From: Kitasatospora atroaurantiaca
GTDB taxonomy: Bacteria; Actinomycetota; Actinomycetes; Streptomycetales; Streptomycetaceae
Length of the DNA: 64,000 bases
Direction: 5' to 3'
Assembly (NCBI RefSeq): GCF_007828955.1
Contig: NZ_VIVR01000001.1
Span: 310,001 to 374,000, forward strand
Both the position numbers and the translations under genes were made by a program. The stretch's first letter is position 1. Each line of letters starts with the position of its first letter. The notes under the pieces were generated by a model, which had not been told where the DNA came from, did no database searches, and worked only from the letters and a program-made list of their open reading frames with translations. Shown piece by piece: positions 43,885-51,779 of this stretch.

Positions 43885-44136
43885 TCATTCTCGTGACCAC
43901 TCGGCCTCGGCCTGAGGCTCGCCGACCGCATCGGGCCCATCCCAGAGGCGGACCCTGACCGCTCGTGGGCCGGGAGCGGGCCGTGAGAGCGTGCGCACGA
44001 ACGTGTCCCGCAGGTGGTTGGCCGCCCGTTGGGGCGGCCCGTCGTACTCCAGCGGGTCAGACATGGGGGCGCCGTCCCGCCGGGACCAGTGGCCGTCGTC
44101 GTCCTGGGTCTCCAGAACCCACCGGTAGTGCCGCAT
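43885..44136 (-). CDS. Small hypothetical protein
   Basis: 83 residues, soluble: starts MRHYRWVLETQDDDGHWSRRDG and includes a conserved-looking YDGPPQRAANHLRDTF and AVRVRLWDG. AGGGAGGCCAGG lies just upstream of the ATG, so this start is preferred over a longer frame. Family not recognised; similar small proteins lie near DUF5994 genes here. Confidence 0.7.
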   Translation of the reverse strand: MRHYRWVLETQDDDGHWSRRDGAPMSDPLEYDGPPQRAANHLRDTFVRTLSRPAPGPRAVRVRLWDGPDAVGEPQAEAEWSRE

Positions 44137-44327
44137 CCTGGCCTCCCTGTGACGACGAGCCTGCCCCAGAACAGACCGTAAGGGCCGGGCAGGCCGACGG
44201 CGACCGGTGGGCGTCCGCCTGTACTGCGGCTCGGACTGCGGTCGCGCCAGCCCCGGCCGGCTCACCGGATGGGTGCGGCAATGGCCAAGGTGTCACGATG
44301 GAGGCACTCGGGCAAAGGAGGTTGCTG

Positions 44328-44684
44328 GTGTTCGAAGCGGGTGACATCCGGGAATGGCGCGGCCACGACGTGGTGGACATCGACGGCCACAAGATCGGCA
44401 CGCTGGAGTCCGTCTATGTGGACACCGCGACCGACCAGCCATCGTTCGCCACGGTCACGGTCGGCCTGCCCACGCGCCGCCGCCTGGTGTTCGTCCCTCT
44501 GACCGGCGCGACGGTCGGTCCCGGCTACTTGAAGGTCGCCCGGCCCAAGAGCCAGGTCAAGCGGGGACCGGCGATCGACACGGATGGCGAACTGCCTGCC
44601 GAGGACGAAGCGGCTGTGTTCGCCCATTACGAGCTGGACTACGCGCCGGGCACGGGCGGGGAACGCCGCCTGGCCCGCCGGTAG
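44328..44684 (+). CDS. PRC-barrel domain protein
   Basis: 118 residues. Contains the PRC-barrel pattern: GHDVVDIDGHKIGTLESVYVDTATDQPSFATVTVGLPTRRRLVFVPLTGATVGPGYLKVARPKSQVK. AAGGAGG sits six bases before the GTG at 44328 and decides the start over an ATG at 44298. PRC-barrel proteins serve as small binding or scaffold domains in stress and RNA metabolism. A small membrane protein follows 29 bases later. Confidence 0.85.
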   Translation: MFEAGDIREWRGHDVVDIDGHKIGTLESVYVDTATDQPSFATVTVGLPTRRRLVFVPLTGATVGPGYLKVARPKSQVKRGPAIDTDGELPAEDEAAVFAHYELDYAPGTGGERRLARR

Positions 44685-44713
44685 GACCCTGAAGACCACG
44701 AAGGAGGCCGACG

Positions 44714-44881
44714 ATGGCAATGGTGCTGTTCCTGATCATCGTGGCAATCGTGCTCGGGCTCGTCGGCGTTGTCGCCCATGGCGTGCTCTACCTGCTGTTC
44801 ATCGGCATCGCCGTACTGGTCGTCGCCCTGCTCATCTCCGCCGTCCGATTCCGGCGCGGAGGCCGATCTCCCAACCGCTGA
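44714..44881 (+). CDS. Small hydrophobic membrane protein
   Basis: 55 residues, two membrane helices (MVLFLIIVAIVLGLVGVVA and LLFIGIAVLVVALLISAV) and a basic tail RFRRGGRSPNR. AAGGAGG stands six bases before the ATG. Co-transcribed with the PRC-barrel gene and followed at once by a strong terminator. Such proteins are common in streptomycete stress loci; function unknown. Confidence 0.85.
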   Translation: MAMVLFLIIVAIVLGLVGVVAHGVLYLLFIGIAVLVVALLISAVRFRRGGRSPNR

Positions 44882-44888
44882 GCGCCTG

Positions 44889-44923
44889 CCAACCCGCGCC
44901 GAGTGGGGCTCGGCGCGGGTTGG
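44889..44923 (+). terminator. Strong hairpin terminator
   Basis: Perfect 15-bp stem (CCAACCCGCGCCGAG with CTCGGCGCGGGTTGG) and 5-base loop, eight bases after the small membrane protein stop. It may serve the convergent 81-residue gene as well. Confidence 0.9.
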
Positions 44924-44940
44924 CCACGAAGCGGGTCCCG

Positions 44941-45186
44941 TCAGTACGCGGAGCCACTTCGCAGGAAGGTCCCCACGACCTGGAGCCACGCCGAGGAGCT
45001 GAAACACACCTCGACCACGTGCGGCGTGTCCTCGAAGACGCGCAGGACACGCAGCGCCCCGCTCGGATGCAGGTCGTACTCGTACGTGACGCCGTCAGCG
45101 CCATCCTGGTACTGCATGTCCAACGGCCCCTTCGACGGCTCCGTCGGCGACCGGGCCTCGGCCGAGAGTTTCACGTAGACGGACAT
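44941..45186 (-). CDS. Small hypothetical protein
   Basis: 81 residues, soluble, with a beta-rich look: GVTYEYDLHPSGALRVLRVFEDTPHVVEVCFSSSAWLQVVG. Good codon use. Function not recognised. Shares the terminator region with the convergent small membrane protein gene. Confidence 0.65.
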   Translation of the reverse strand: MSVYVKLSAEARSPTEPSKGPLDMQYQDGADGVTYEYDLHPSGALRVLRVFEDTPHVVEVCFSSSAWLQVVGTFLRSGSAY

Positions 45187-45234
45187 CTCTCCGCCTCGCC
45201 TTCCTGTCTGAAGCCCGCCCTGCCGACCGTCACC

Positions 45235-45726
45235 TCAGGACGCTTCGACCTGCGGATCGGAGCCGATGCCGGTGGCGATGAGGACCTGCCGTGCTGAGTC
45301 GGAGCCGCTGGCCTGAACCGCTCGCGCCATCGCGGCAAGGGCCGCCTCCTGGCTCGCCTGCGGGGGGACGACGAGCAGACTGAAGTGATCGCGGTCGCCT
45401 CGCGTAATGATTACCGTGTCGTCGCCGACCGGATACCGGTCGATGTGCACCGATCGGCCATCGACGACCAGACGCGCCGGGACGTCGTCCCACGCATCCG
45501 CGTCCAGACCGACACTCACAACGGGCCCCAGATGCTCGGTCAACGCGGTGACCAGACCGGGCAGCTCGGCACCGATGTCACGCGAACGAGGCCACCACGC
45601 TCCGTCGAGCGCCCCCTCGCGCGACCGTGTGGTCTCCAGTCGCAGCAGGACCGTGCCCGGCCTCGCCGACTGCCGGAACCGGTCCGGCAGAAGCCCGGGG
45701 TGCGGAGCGCCGGATTCATCCGACAT
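45235..45726 (-). CDS. DUF5994 family protein
   Basis: 163 residues, the intact paralogue of the frameshifted gene 1.4 kb away. RLETTRSREGALDGAWWPRSRDIGAELPGLVTALTEHLGPVVSVGLDADAWDDVPARLVVDGRSVHIDRYPVGDDTVIITRGDRDHFSLLVVPP covers the DUF5994 domain. Function unknown. The ATG at 45726 is chosen; the frame is open further to 46026 but that part is low-complexity. Confidence 0.8.
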   Translation of the reverse strand: MSDESGAPHPGLLPDRFRQSARPGTVLLRLETTRSREGALDGAWWPRSRDIGAELPGLVTALTEHLGPVVSVGLDADAWDDVPARLVVDGRSVHIDRYPVGDDTVIITRGDRDHFSLLVVPPQASQEAALAAMARAVQASGSDSARQVLIATGIGSDPQVEAS

Positions 45727-46159
45727 GGCTCGCCACCCATCCGCGGGCGCAGGCCAGGCCCGCTGATACAGGGAGCGCCCCGTCGGTTGCCTCCGGTCGA
45801 GCCTCCCGATGTCCCCACGGTACTCCGCCCCTGCCGGGCCGGTCCGGCCGCCCGTGGGGGCTGCGGCGGGGTGGCCACGGGCGTCGGTGCCTCGACGCCA
45901 TTCGCTCAAGAGAAGGGTGGCGTCGTCACTCGTCATCCCGCCCAGGCCGATGCGATCAAGCCCTGGCAGTACCGCTCCACCCACCGACGAAAGGAGTGAG
46001 CCTCCGTCGTCCTGGCTGCTGATCAACCCACGAAGAACCTCGAAAGCCGACCACTTGGCCCCATCCCCGGGGGCGCCCTCGCTGAGGTCGTGCCGTCGGA
46101 GGTGCCGGCCGACCAGGGCAGGCGCCGGCTGTCAGCGGGAGGACGTACTCTCACGTCCT
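45727..46159. other. Intergenic region, nothing convincing
   Basis: Divergent spacer between the DUF5994 and DUF2797 genes. Open frames on both strands are Pro/Arg/Gly rich without ribosome sites. No hairpin, repeat or operator noted. Confidence 0.4.
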
Positions 46160-47095
46160 GTGACGACCGTGTCGAAATCCGCACCGCCACGCCACGCGCC
46201 CGGCTGGATCGCCACCGGCCTGCGCTGGCGGGGCGGCCTGCCGTCGCTGACCGCCGTCAACGGGCGGCGCGAGCACGAGCGGGTCGCCGGCGCCGGCACG
46301 GCCGTGAGCTGGCTGGTCTCCGGGCCCAGACGCTGCACCGGAGTGTGGACCGCCGGCAGGTACCACCCGTGCCCGCACCTGGCGATCATCGAGCCCGGCG
46401 CCAAGGCCGTTCAGTGCGAGGCCTGCCAGGGCGCGGACCTCGGGCTCGCGCTCGCGCGGGACCAGATCCTCGACGACGGCCGGACGTACCACCTGTACCT
46501 CGCCTGGTTCGGCAGGGGCATGCTCAAGGTGGGCATCACGGGTGAGCAGCGCGGCACCGCGCGCCTGCTGGAGCAGGCAGCCCTGGCCTTCACGTTCGTC
46601 GGGCGTGGCCGGCTGCCGGGGGTGCGCCGGGCCGAGCTCACGGTCGCACAGGCCGGCCTGGCGCGCGAGCGGCTGGCCACCAGGGCGAAGGCCGAGCGCT
46701 GGTGGGGGCTGCCCGACGCCGAGCAGCGGCGGCAGGAGTTGGTGGAGCTGCGCGCCGGAGCGCTGAGGGTCCTGGACGGCCATGCGATCGAGGTCTTCCC
46801 GGCCGGGCCGGTCGTCGACCACGTGGAGCTGTTCGGGCTGGCAGACGGCGCTCCGCCGGTCTACCGCGAGGTAGCCGCTCTCAGCGACGGCGCCACTGTC
46901 GCCGGGACTCTCCGCGCCCCGGTGGGCAGACACCTCTTCCTCGACACCGATCAGCACGAGCCCCCGCTGCTGCTGGACACCCGACTGCTGACGGGGTGGA
47001 CGCTGGCCCCGGCGGAGCGGGTGCCGTGCGGCGGGCTCGACCTGCAGTTGTGCAGGAAGCCCGAGGAGCCGGGCGCCCAGGAAGCACTCTTCTAG
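46160..47095 (+). CDS. DUF2797 domain protein
   Basis: 311 residues. Key features are RCTGVWTAGRYHPCPHLAII and QCEACQG with paired Cys/His residues that look like a zinc site, and YHLYLAWFGRGMLKVGITGEQRGTARLLEQ, a GIY-YIG-like segment typical of DUF2797. Function unknown. GTG 46160 chosen (GTG 46169 possible). Converges on the GH43 cluster. Confidence 0.8.
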   Translation: MTTVSKSAPPRHAPGWIATGLRWRGGLPSLTAVNGRREHERVAGAGTAVSWLVSGPRRCTGVWTAGRYHPCPHLAIIEPGAKAVQCEACQGADLGLALARDQILDDGRTYHLYLAWFGRGMLKVGITGEQRGTARLLEQAALAFTFVGRGRLPGVRRAELTVAQAGLARERLATRAKAERWWGLPDAEQRRQELVELRAGALRVLDGHAIEVFPAGPVVDHVELFGLADGAPPVYREVAALSDGATVAGTLRAPVGRHLFLDTDQHEPPLLLDTRLLTGWTLAPAERVPCGGLDLQLCRKPEEPGAQEALF

Positions 47096-47096
47096 G

Positions 47097-47112
47097 CACC
47101 CGGCTCCGGGTG
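47097..47112. terminator. Short bidirectional hairpin
   Basis: CACCCGG and CCGGGTG flank two bases in the 35-base space between the convergent DUF2797 and GH43 genes, so it can end either transcript. Confidence 0.55.
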
Positions 47113-47130
47113 GTGCGTGGTGATACCGCG

Positions 47131-48477
47131 TCAGGCCCAGGGGCTGACGGCCTGGAAGGAGCTGTCCGCGCGGAAGGTGTCGGTGTCCTGGTAGACGTCC
47201 GTGCGCAGTTCGTAGTTGTAGTGGCGGATGTAGCGGCCGGGGTAGTTGTACGACTCCAGCGAGACGGATCCTGCGGCCGAGCCGGGGCGGGCGCAGAAGG
47301 TCGCGTCACCGCGGAAGGTGGCGGTGCCGTCGTTGGTGCCGAGGCGGAGCTTGAAGTCCCAGTGGCGGAGGTAGCGGCCGTCGGCGCTGCGGAAGGAGTA
47401 GCAGTTGGCGTCGGCGAGGCCCGCCACCACGGTGACGGTCGCGTCCCCCTTCACGGTCGCAGAGCTGGATGCGTCCACCGGGTCGAGGTAGCCGAGTCCG
47501 TCGCGAGAACTGACGTACCTGCTCGGGTAGTTGACCGACTGGAGCGAGCGGGTGACGCCGGTGGGGAGGGTCACTCCGCCGGGGACGGTCTCCTTGAGCA
47601 CGGTGAAGTGCCGGGCGAAGCCGCTGAGTCCGGGCAGTTCGGTGGGGGTGCTCCAGGTGGTGAAGCCGTCGTAGCTGTCGCTGTAGTAGTACTTGTGGGC
47701 GCTGTAGCCGTCGTAGTAGATCCGCCAGCCGCCGTTGTCGAGCGGGACGAGGGCCGGACCCTCGACCCAGTTGCCCCAACCCGCCCAGTTTCCGGTGCCC
47801 TTGAAGGTGTAGGGGCCGCCGAGGCTGGTGGCGGTGGAGTGCTCGATGTACTTGGTCGTCTCGTTCTTGCTGAACGCGTGGTAGGTCGAGCCGACCTTGA
47901 CGACGAAGGTGTCGATGTAGTTCGGCGCGATGCCGGCCAGCGCGGTGGGGGTCGTCCAGGTCGTCAGGGCGGCGTTGGTGGCGGTCAGCTTGTACGGCTT
48001 GAAGTCGCTGCCGGTGGTCGAGAGCGAGACGATCACGTTGACGCTGCCGTCGGTGTCGACGAACCACTCCGGGGCCCAGGCGCTCTTGATGCCGGTGAGC
48101 GGGATGGTCTGGTTCCCCAGGAAGGTCCAGTTCACCCGGTCGGTGCTGGTCGCGAACCCGATCGTGTTGCCATCCCAGTTGGTGGTGTAGGTCAGGTAGT
48201 AACGGCCGTCGGTGTGCCGCATGATGCTGGGGTCGCGGATCAGGCCGGTCGGGGGTGTGTATGCCGAGGCCTTGAGCAGGCGGTAGCCCGTGGCGTCCGG
48301 CGACTCGTAGACGTACATGTTGGACTCGCTGGTGTTGGTGAACGCGGTCATGGTGTACCGCGTCGCCGTGCCGGCCGGTGGTGCGGCCGCGTGCGCGGTG
48401 CCGGGCAGACCGACGACCGCGACGGCCATCAGGGCGGCTGCCACGAAGCCACGGGCGCACTGGACGAGCTTGGACAA
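47131..48477 (-). CDS. Secreted GH43 arabinan-active glycosidase with CBM42 (AbfB) domain
   Basis: 448 residues. Sec signal cleaved near GTAHA. Catalytic five-blade propeller about 35-300: acidic sites fit LIRDPSIMRHTDGRYYLTY, SAWAPEWFVD and WVEGPALV. C-terminal about 310-445 is an AbfB/CBM42 beta-trefoil with repeated SLQSVNYPSRYV, YLRHWDFKL and SLESYNYPGRYIRHYNYEL. Probably an exo-acting arabinofuranosidase or endo-arabinanase bound to arabinose side chains. TTG start is supported by GGAGG six bases upstream. Last of three GH43 genes reading the same way. Confidence 0.9.
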   Translation of the reverse strand: MSKLVQCARGFVAAALMAVAVVGLPGTAHAAAPPAGTATRYTMTAFTNTSESNMYVYESPDATGYRLLKASAYTPPTGLIRDPSIMRHTDGRYYLTYTTNWDGNTIGFATSTDRVNWTFLGNQTIPLTGIKSAWAPEWFVDTDGSVNVIVSLSTTGSDFKPYKLTATNAALTTWTTPTALAGIAPNYIDTFVVKVGSTYHAFSKNETTKYIEHSTATSLGGPYTFKGTGNWAGWGNWVEGPALVPLDNGGWRIYYDGYSAHKYYYSDSYDGFTTWSTPTELPGLSGFARHFTVLKETVPGGVTLPTGVTRSLQSVNYPSRYVSSRDGLGYLDPVDASSSATVKGDATVTVVAGLADANCYSFRSADGRYLRHWDFKLRLGTNDGTATFRGDATFCARPGSAAGSVSLESYNYPGRYIRHYNYELRTDVYQDTDTFRADSSFQAVSPWA

Positions 48478-48498
48478 CGTTGTCCTCCTGGTCGGAGC

Positions 48499-48528
48499 CC
48501 GGCCGCGTCCGGAAGGGGGCGCGGCCGG
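48499..48528 (-). terminator. Hairpin between second and third GH43 genes
   Basis: 9-bp perfect stem CCGGCCGCG/CGCGGCCGG with a 12-base loop, downstream of one GH43 gene and just before the ribosome site of the next. May reduce distal expression. Confidence 0.6.
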
Positions 48529-48535
48529 ACGGTGG

Positions 48536-49984
48536 TCACTGCTGGTAGAAGGTGGCGTCGCCCTTGGCCGGCGTAGTGCTCACGGGCTGGACGTAGAGCA
48601 GGAAGTTGAAGTGCCGCAGGTACTGGCCCGCCGTGCTGTACGACTCGTAGGAGACGCCCGCGGAGTCGGCGAGGCCCGCGCGCTGGTAGAAGCTCGCGCT
48701 GTCCTTGAAGGCGGTGGTGCCGTCGTTCTTCTCGACCCAGACCTCGCCGTTCTTGCTGTGCAGGTAGTAGCCGGGGAAGTTGGCGGACTCCAGGGAGACG
48801 GTGCCGCTGCCGGAGAGCCCGGTCACCGTACGGAACTGCGAGTCCGCGAGGTTGGTGACGTTCGGCTCCAGCTTCGCCCGGAAGTCGAAGTGGCGGATGA
48901 AGTAGTCCGGATAGTTGTACGAGGAGAGCCGCTTGGGCGTGACCCCGTCCGCGACCGGAATTCCGAAGTTCGGCGTGCCGTCGGCGTTCCAGTAGAGCTT
49001 CTGGACGCGGGTGCGGCGGTTGGGGTCGTTGAGCGGGTCGCCGGTGATGTCCTTGTAGTTGCGGTCGTGGTAGACGAGGATGTCGCTCTTGCCGTCCTCG
49101 GAGGTGGTGAACTGGTTGTGGCCCGGGCCGTACTGGCCCGTCGCGGCGTTACTGGTGAACACCGGGGTCGCGCTCTTCGTCCAGGAGGCCGCGTCGAGCA
49201 GGTTGCTGGAGGCCGGGGCGGAGAGCAGGCCGAGGCAGTAGTTGCTGTCGGTCGCGGAGGCCGAGTAGCTCAGGAAGACCTTGTCGCCGTGCTGGATGAG
49301 CGCCGGGCCCTCGTTGACCTTGTAGCCGACCGTCTCCCAGCTGTACGTCGGCACCGTCAGGCGGGTGGGCGTGCCGGAGATGGTCCAGGGGTTCGTGAGC
49401 TTTGCGATGTAGACGTTGGAGTTGGTGGCGATCGCCGGGTCCTTCTGGGCCCAGCTGAGGTAGCGGGTGCCGTTGACGACGAAGGTGGTGGCGTCCAGCG
49501 CGAAGCTGTCCATCGGGGTCGCGATCTGACCCTTCTCGGTCCAACTGCCGGTCAGCGGGTTGGCGCTGGAGCTCTCCAGGACGTACATCCGGATCTTCCA
49601 GACGTCGTCCGAGCTGCCCGCGGCGAAGTAGACGTACCACTTGCCGTCGATGAAGTGGATCTCCGGCGCCCAGACGTGGTTCGCCATCGCGCCGGTGGCG
49701 TGCTTGGTCCAGATCACCGTCTCGGGGGCGGTGGACAGGCCCTGGATGGTCGTCGCGCGCCGCAGGATGATGCGGTCGTACTCGGGGGCGGTGGCGGTGA
49801 AGTAGTAGTAGCCGTCGGTGTGCTTGTAGATCTGGGCGTCGGCGCGCTGGTTCACCAGGGGGTTGGTGTACGAGACGGCGGGCGAGGCGGGTACGGCGGC
49901 CTGAGCGGGTGCGGGCAGCAGCAGGCCGGCGACCAGGGCCGCACCGGTGGCGAGGACGCCGGGGAGCAGGCGTGTGCGGGTCAC
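48536..49984 (-). CDS. Secreted GH43 exo-arabinofuranosidase-like enzyme with CBM42
   Basis: 482 residues. Signal cleaved near PAQA. GH43 propeller about 35-340: YTNPLVNQRADAQIYKHTDGYYYFTAT, NHVWAPEIHFIDGKWYVYF and VNEGPALI supply the acid pair and modulating Asp. The C-terminal 140 residues are an AbfB/CBM42 domain (RLSSYNYPDYFIRHFDFRAKLE; SLESANFPGYYLHSKNG; YESYSTAGQYLRHFNFLLY). The layout matches streptomycete exo-1,5-alpha-L-arabinofuranosidases. GTG start with GAGGAG upstream; longer frames would overlap the upstream gene. Confidence 0.9.
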   Translation of the reverse strand: MTRTRLLPGVLATGAALVAGLLLPAPAQAAVPASPAVSYTNPLVNQRADAQIYKHTDGYYYFTATAPEYDRIILRRATTIQGLSTAPETVIWTKHATGAMANHVWAPEIHFIDGKWYVYFAAGSSDDVWKIRMYVLESSSANPLTGSWTEKGQIATPMDSFALDATTFVVNGTRYLSWAQKDPAIATNSNVYIAKLTNPWTISGTPTRLTVPTYSWETVGYKVNEGPALIQHGDKVFLSYSASATDSNYCLGLLSAPASSNLLDAASWTKSATPVFTSNAATGQYGPGHNQFTTSEDGKSDILVYHDRNYKDITGDPLNDPNRRTRVQKLYWNADGTPNFGIPVADGVTPKRLSSYNYPDYFIRHFDFRAKLEPNVTNLADSQFRTVTGLSGSGTVSLESANFPGYYLHSKNGEVWVEKNDGTTAFKDSASFYQRAGLADSAGVSYESYSTAGQYLRHFNFLLYVQPVSTTPAKGDATFYQQ

Positions 49985-50010
49985 GGTGGTGTCTCCTCGT
50001 GCAGGGATGG

Positions 50011-51486
50011 TCAGTTGGCCTTGAGCTGCCACTGCTGGCAGGCGTTGTTCAGCCAGGTCCACTGGCGGACGTCGGTACCGTCGGCGGTGCCGCAGTTGCT
50101 GACGTCGGCGACCTTGCCGCTGGCCGCGTTCACCAGCCGGACCCAGCCACTGTCGGTGACGACCATCCGGAACTTCTGGCATGCGTTGTTCAGCCACGAC
50201 CACTGACGAATGTCCGCACCGTCCGCGGAGGAGCAGTCCGCGACGTCCAACACCTTGCCGCTCGCCACGTTCACCAGACGGCTGGTGTCATCGCCCTGGT
50301 CCTCGATCCGCCACTTCTGCGCATCCGCACCGTTGCACGACCACTGGCGGACGTTGGCACCGTCTGCCGAGGAGCCGTTCTCCAGGTCAAGGCACTTACC
50401 GCTGTTGCGGTTCACCAGCGTGTACGAGGTCGGCGTCGCCGCCGTCTCACCCGACGGCCCGGCCAGTGAGGTGCCGGTCGCGACGGGGGTGCCGAAGTTC
50501 GGTGTGCCGTCGGCGTTCCAGGTGAACTTCTGCGCCCGGGTGGTGCGGGCGTTGCCGCAGCCGGCCGTGGCGGAGCTGTTCGCGTGGTAGACGATCCAGT
50601 TCTCCGTACCGTCCGGCGAGGTGAAGAACCCGTTGTGGCCCGGCCCGTACACACCCGCAGCATCGTTGCGCTGGAAAACCGGCGTCGACTTCTTCGTCCA
50701 CGAGGACGCCAGCAGCGGGTCGGTCCCGGTGTACTCCAGCTGGCCCAGCTTGTAGTCGGGGGTCTGGCAGTCGGAGGCGGAGAAGGTGATGAAGGTCCGG
50801 CCGTTGTGGTAGAGCGCCTCGGGCCCTTCGTTGACCAGGTTCCCCTGGGTCTCCCAGCTCAGGCCGGGCGTCGAGATGACGCTGAAGCTGCCACTGATCG
50901 TGTACGGGTTGCTCAGCGGGGCGATGACCAGGCTCTGCGGGCTGCCGTTGATGAAGCCGCTGCCGAGCAGGTAGAGGTTGCCGTTCAGCTGCAGGACGCT
51001 CGCGTCGATCAGCCAGCCGCCGGGGGTGAGGTTGGAGCCGGTGAGGATGTTCTTGTAGACGTACGGGCCCATCGGGTCCGTACCGACGCTCTCCAGCACG
51101 TGGGTCCGCTGCGAGTCGCAGCACTTGGACCCGACCTGGCCGGCCGAGTAGTAGAGGTACCAGTGGCCGTTGAAGAGGTGGATCTCGGGGGCCCAGATGT
51201 TGGTGCCCCGGGACGGCGTGGTGTCGGACCAGACCTGGACGCTCGGCGCGGCCGAGATCCCGGCCAGGGTCGGGGACTTGCGCATGGTGAGTACGCCGGT
51301 GAAGGTCGTGGTGATCAGGTAGTAGTTGCCGTCGTAGTACTGCAGCCAGGGGTCTGCCCCCTTCTGCGACTTCACCGGGTTGGTGTACGTCTGCCCGGCG
51401 GCCGCCGTCGCCGGCTGGGTCAGGGTGGTGCAGAGCAGCGCGAACAACGCGATCACAAGAGCGAACCATGTGCGGGTGCGGGTCAC
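50011..51486 (-). CDS. Secreted GH43 glycosidase with ricin-type CBM13
   Basis: 491 residues. Signal cleaved near QPATAAA. GH43 domain about 32-340: YTNPVKSQKGADPWLQYYDGNYYLITT, NIWAPEIHLFNGHWYLYYS, WLIDASVL and NEGPEALY. C-terminal 130 residues form a ricin-B/CBM13 lectin with QW repeats (VRQWSCNGADAQKWRI, IRQWSWLNNACQKFRM, VRQWTWLNNACQQWQL). First gene of the GH43 cluster, with the arabinose-type operator 139 bases upstream. Likely targets arabinan or arabinoxylan. Confidence 0.9.
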   Translation of the reverse strand: MTRTRTWFALVIALFALLCTTLTQPATAAAGQTYTNPVKSQKGADPWLQYYDGNYYLITTTFTGVLTMRKSPTLAGISAAPSVQVWSDTTPSRGTNIWAPEIHLFNGHWYLYYSAGQVGSKCCDSQRTHVLESVGTDPMGPYVYKNILTGSNLTPGGWLIDASVLQLNGNLYLLGSGFINGSPQSLVIAPLSNPYTISGSFSVISTPGLSWETQGNLVNEGPEALYHNGRTFITFSASDCQTPDYKLGQLEYTGTDPLLASSWTKKSTPVFQRNDAAGVYGPGHNGFFTSPDGTENWIVYHANSSATAGCGNARTTRAQKFTWNADGTPNFGTPVATGTSLAGPSGETAATPTSYTLVNRNSGKCLDLENGSSADGANVRQWSCNGADAQKWRIEDQGDDTSRLVNVASGKVLDVADCSSADGADIRQWSWLNNACQKFRMVVTDSGWVRLVNAASGKVADVSNCGTADGTDVRQWTWLNNACQQWQLKAN

Positions 51487-51624
51487 TTCGGTCCCTTCTG
51501 GACGGTGGCGCCGCTGCAGCGGGGGGATACGCGGCGCTCACCCGCGAGCGAATGCGCGGTCTCAGGAGGCTGAAGGCCGTGGATACCGCCGGCACTCAGG
51601 TCCGCATTCCAACCGCGTTGCGCG

Positions 51625-51654
51625 ATTGTTAACGCTAACAGTCGGCCACGTCAA
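51625..51654 (-). promoter_or_regulatory. LacI-type operator and promoter of the GH43 cluster
   Basis: ATTGTTAACGCTAACAGT (51625-51642) overlies the minus-strand -10 (TAACAA, 51631-51626), 17 bases from TTGACG (51654-51649). Same plan as the araB and aldo/keto reductase promoters. Confidence 0.8.
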
Positions 51655-51706
51655 GTGATCGTGCCGGATCCCCCTGCGGTCCACGAGCAGCGAGCCACAT
51701 GACTAC

Positions 51707-51733
51707 GCCCCCTCCGAATGGCTCGGAAGGGGC
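51707..51733 (-). terminator. Hairpin terminator after the CEOS-like gene
   Basis: GCCCCCTCCGA and TCGGAAGGGGC pair over 11 positions with one mismatch; loop ATGGC. It lies 47 bases past the stop on the minus strand, just before the GH43 promoter. Confidence 0.75.
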
Positions 51734-51779
51734 GCTGGGCGGTCATCCGGTCAACGGCCGGGGACCGCCGAGGTCGCGG

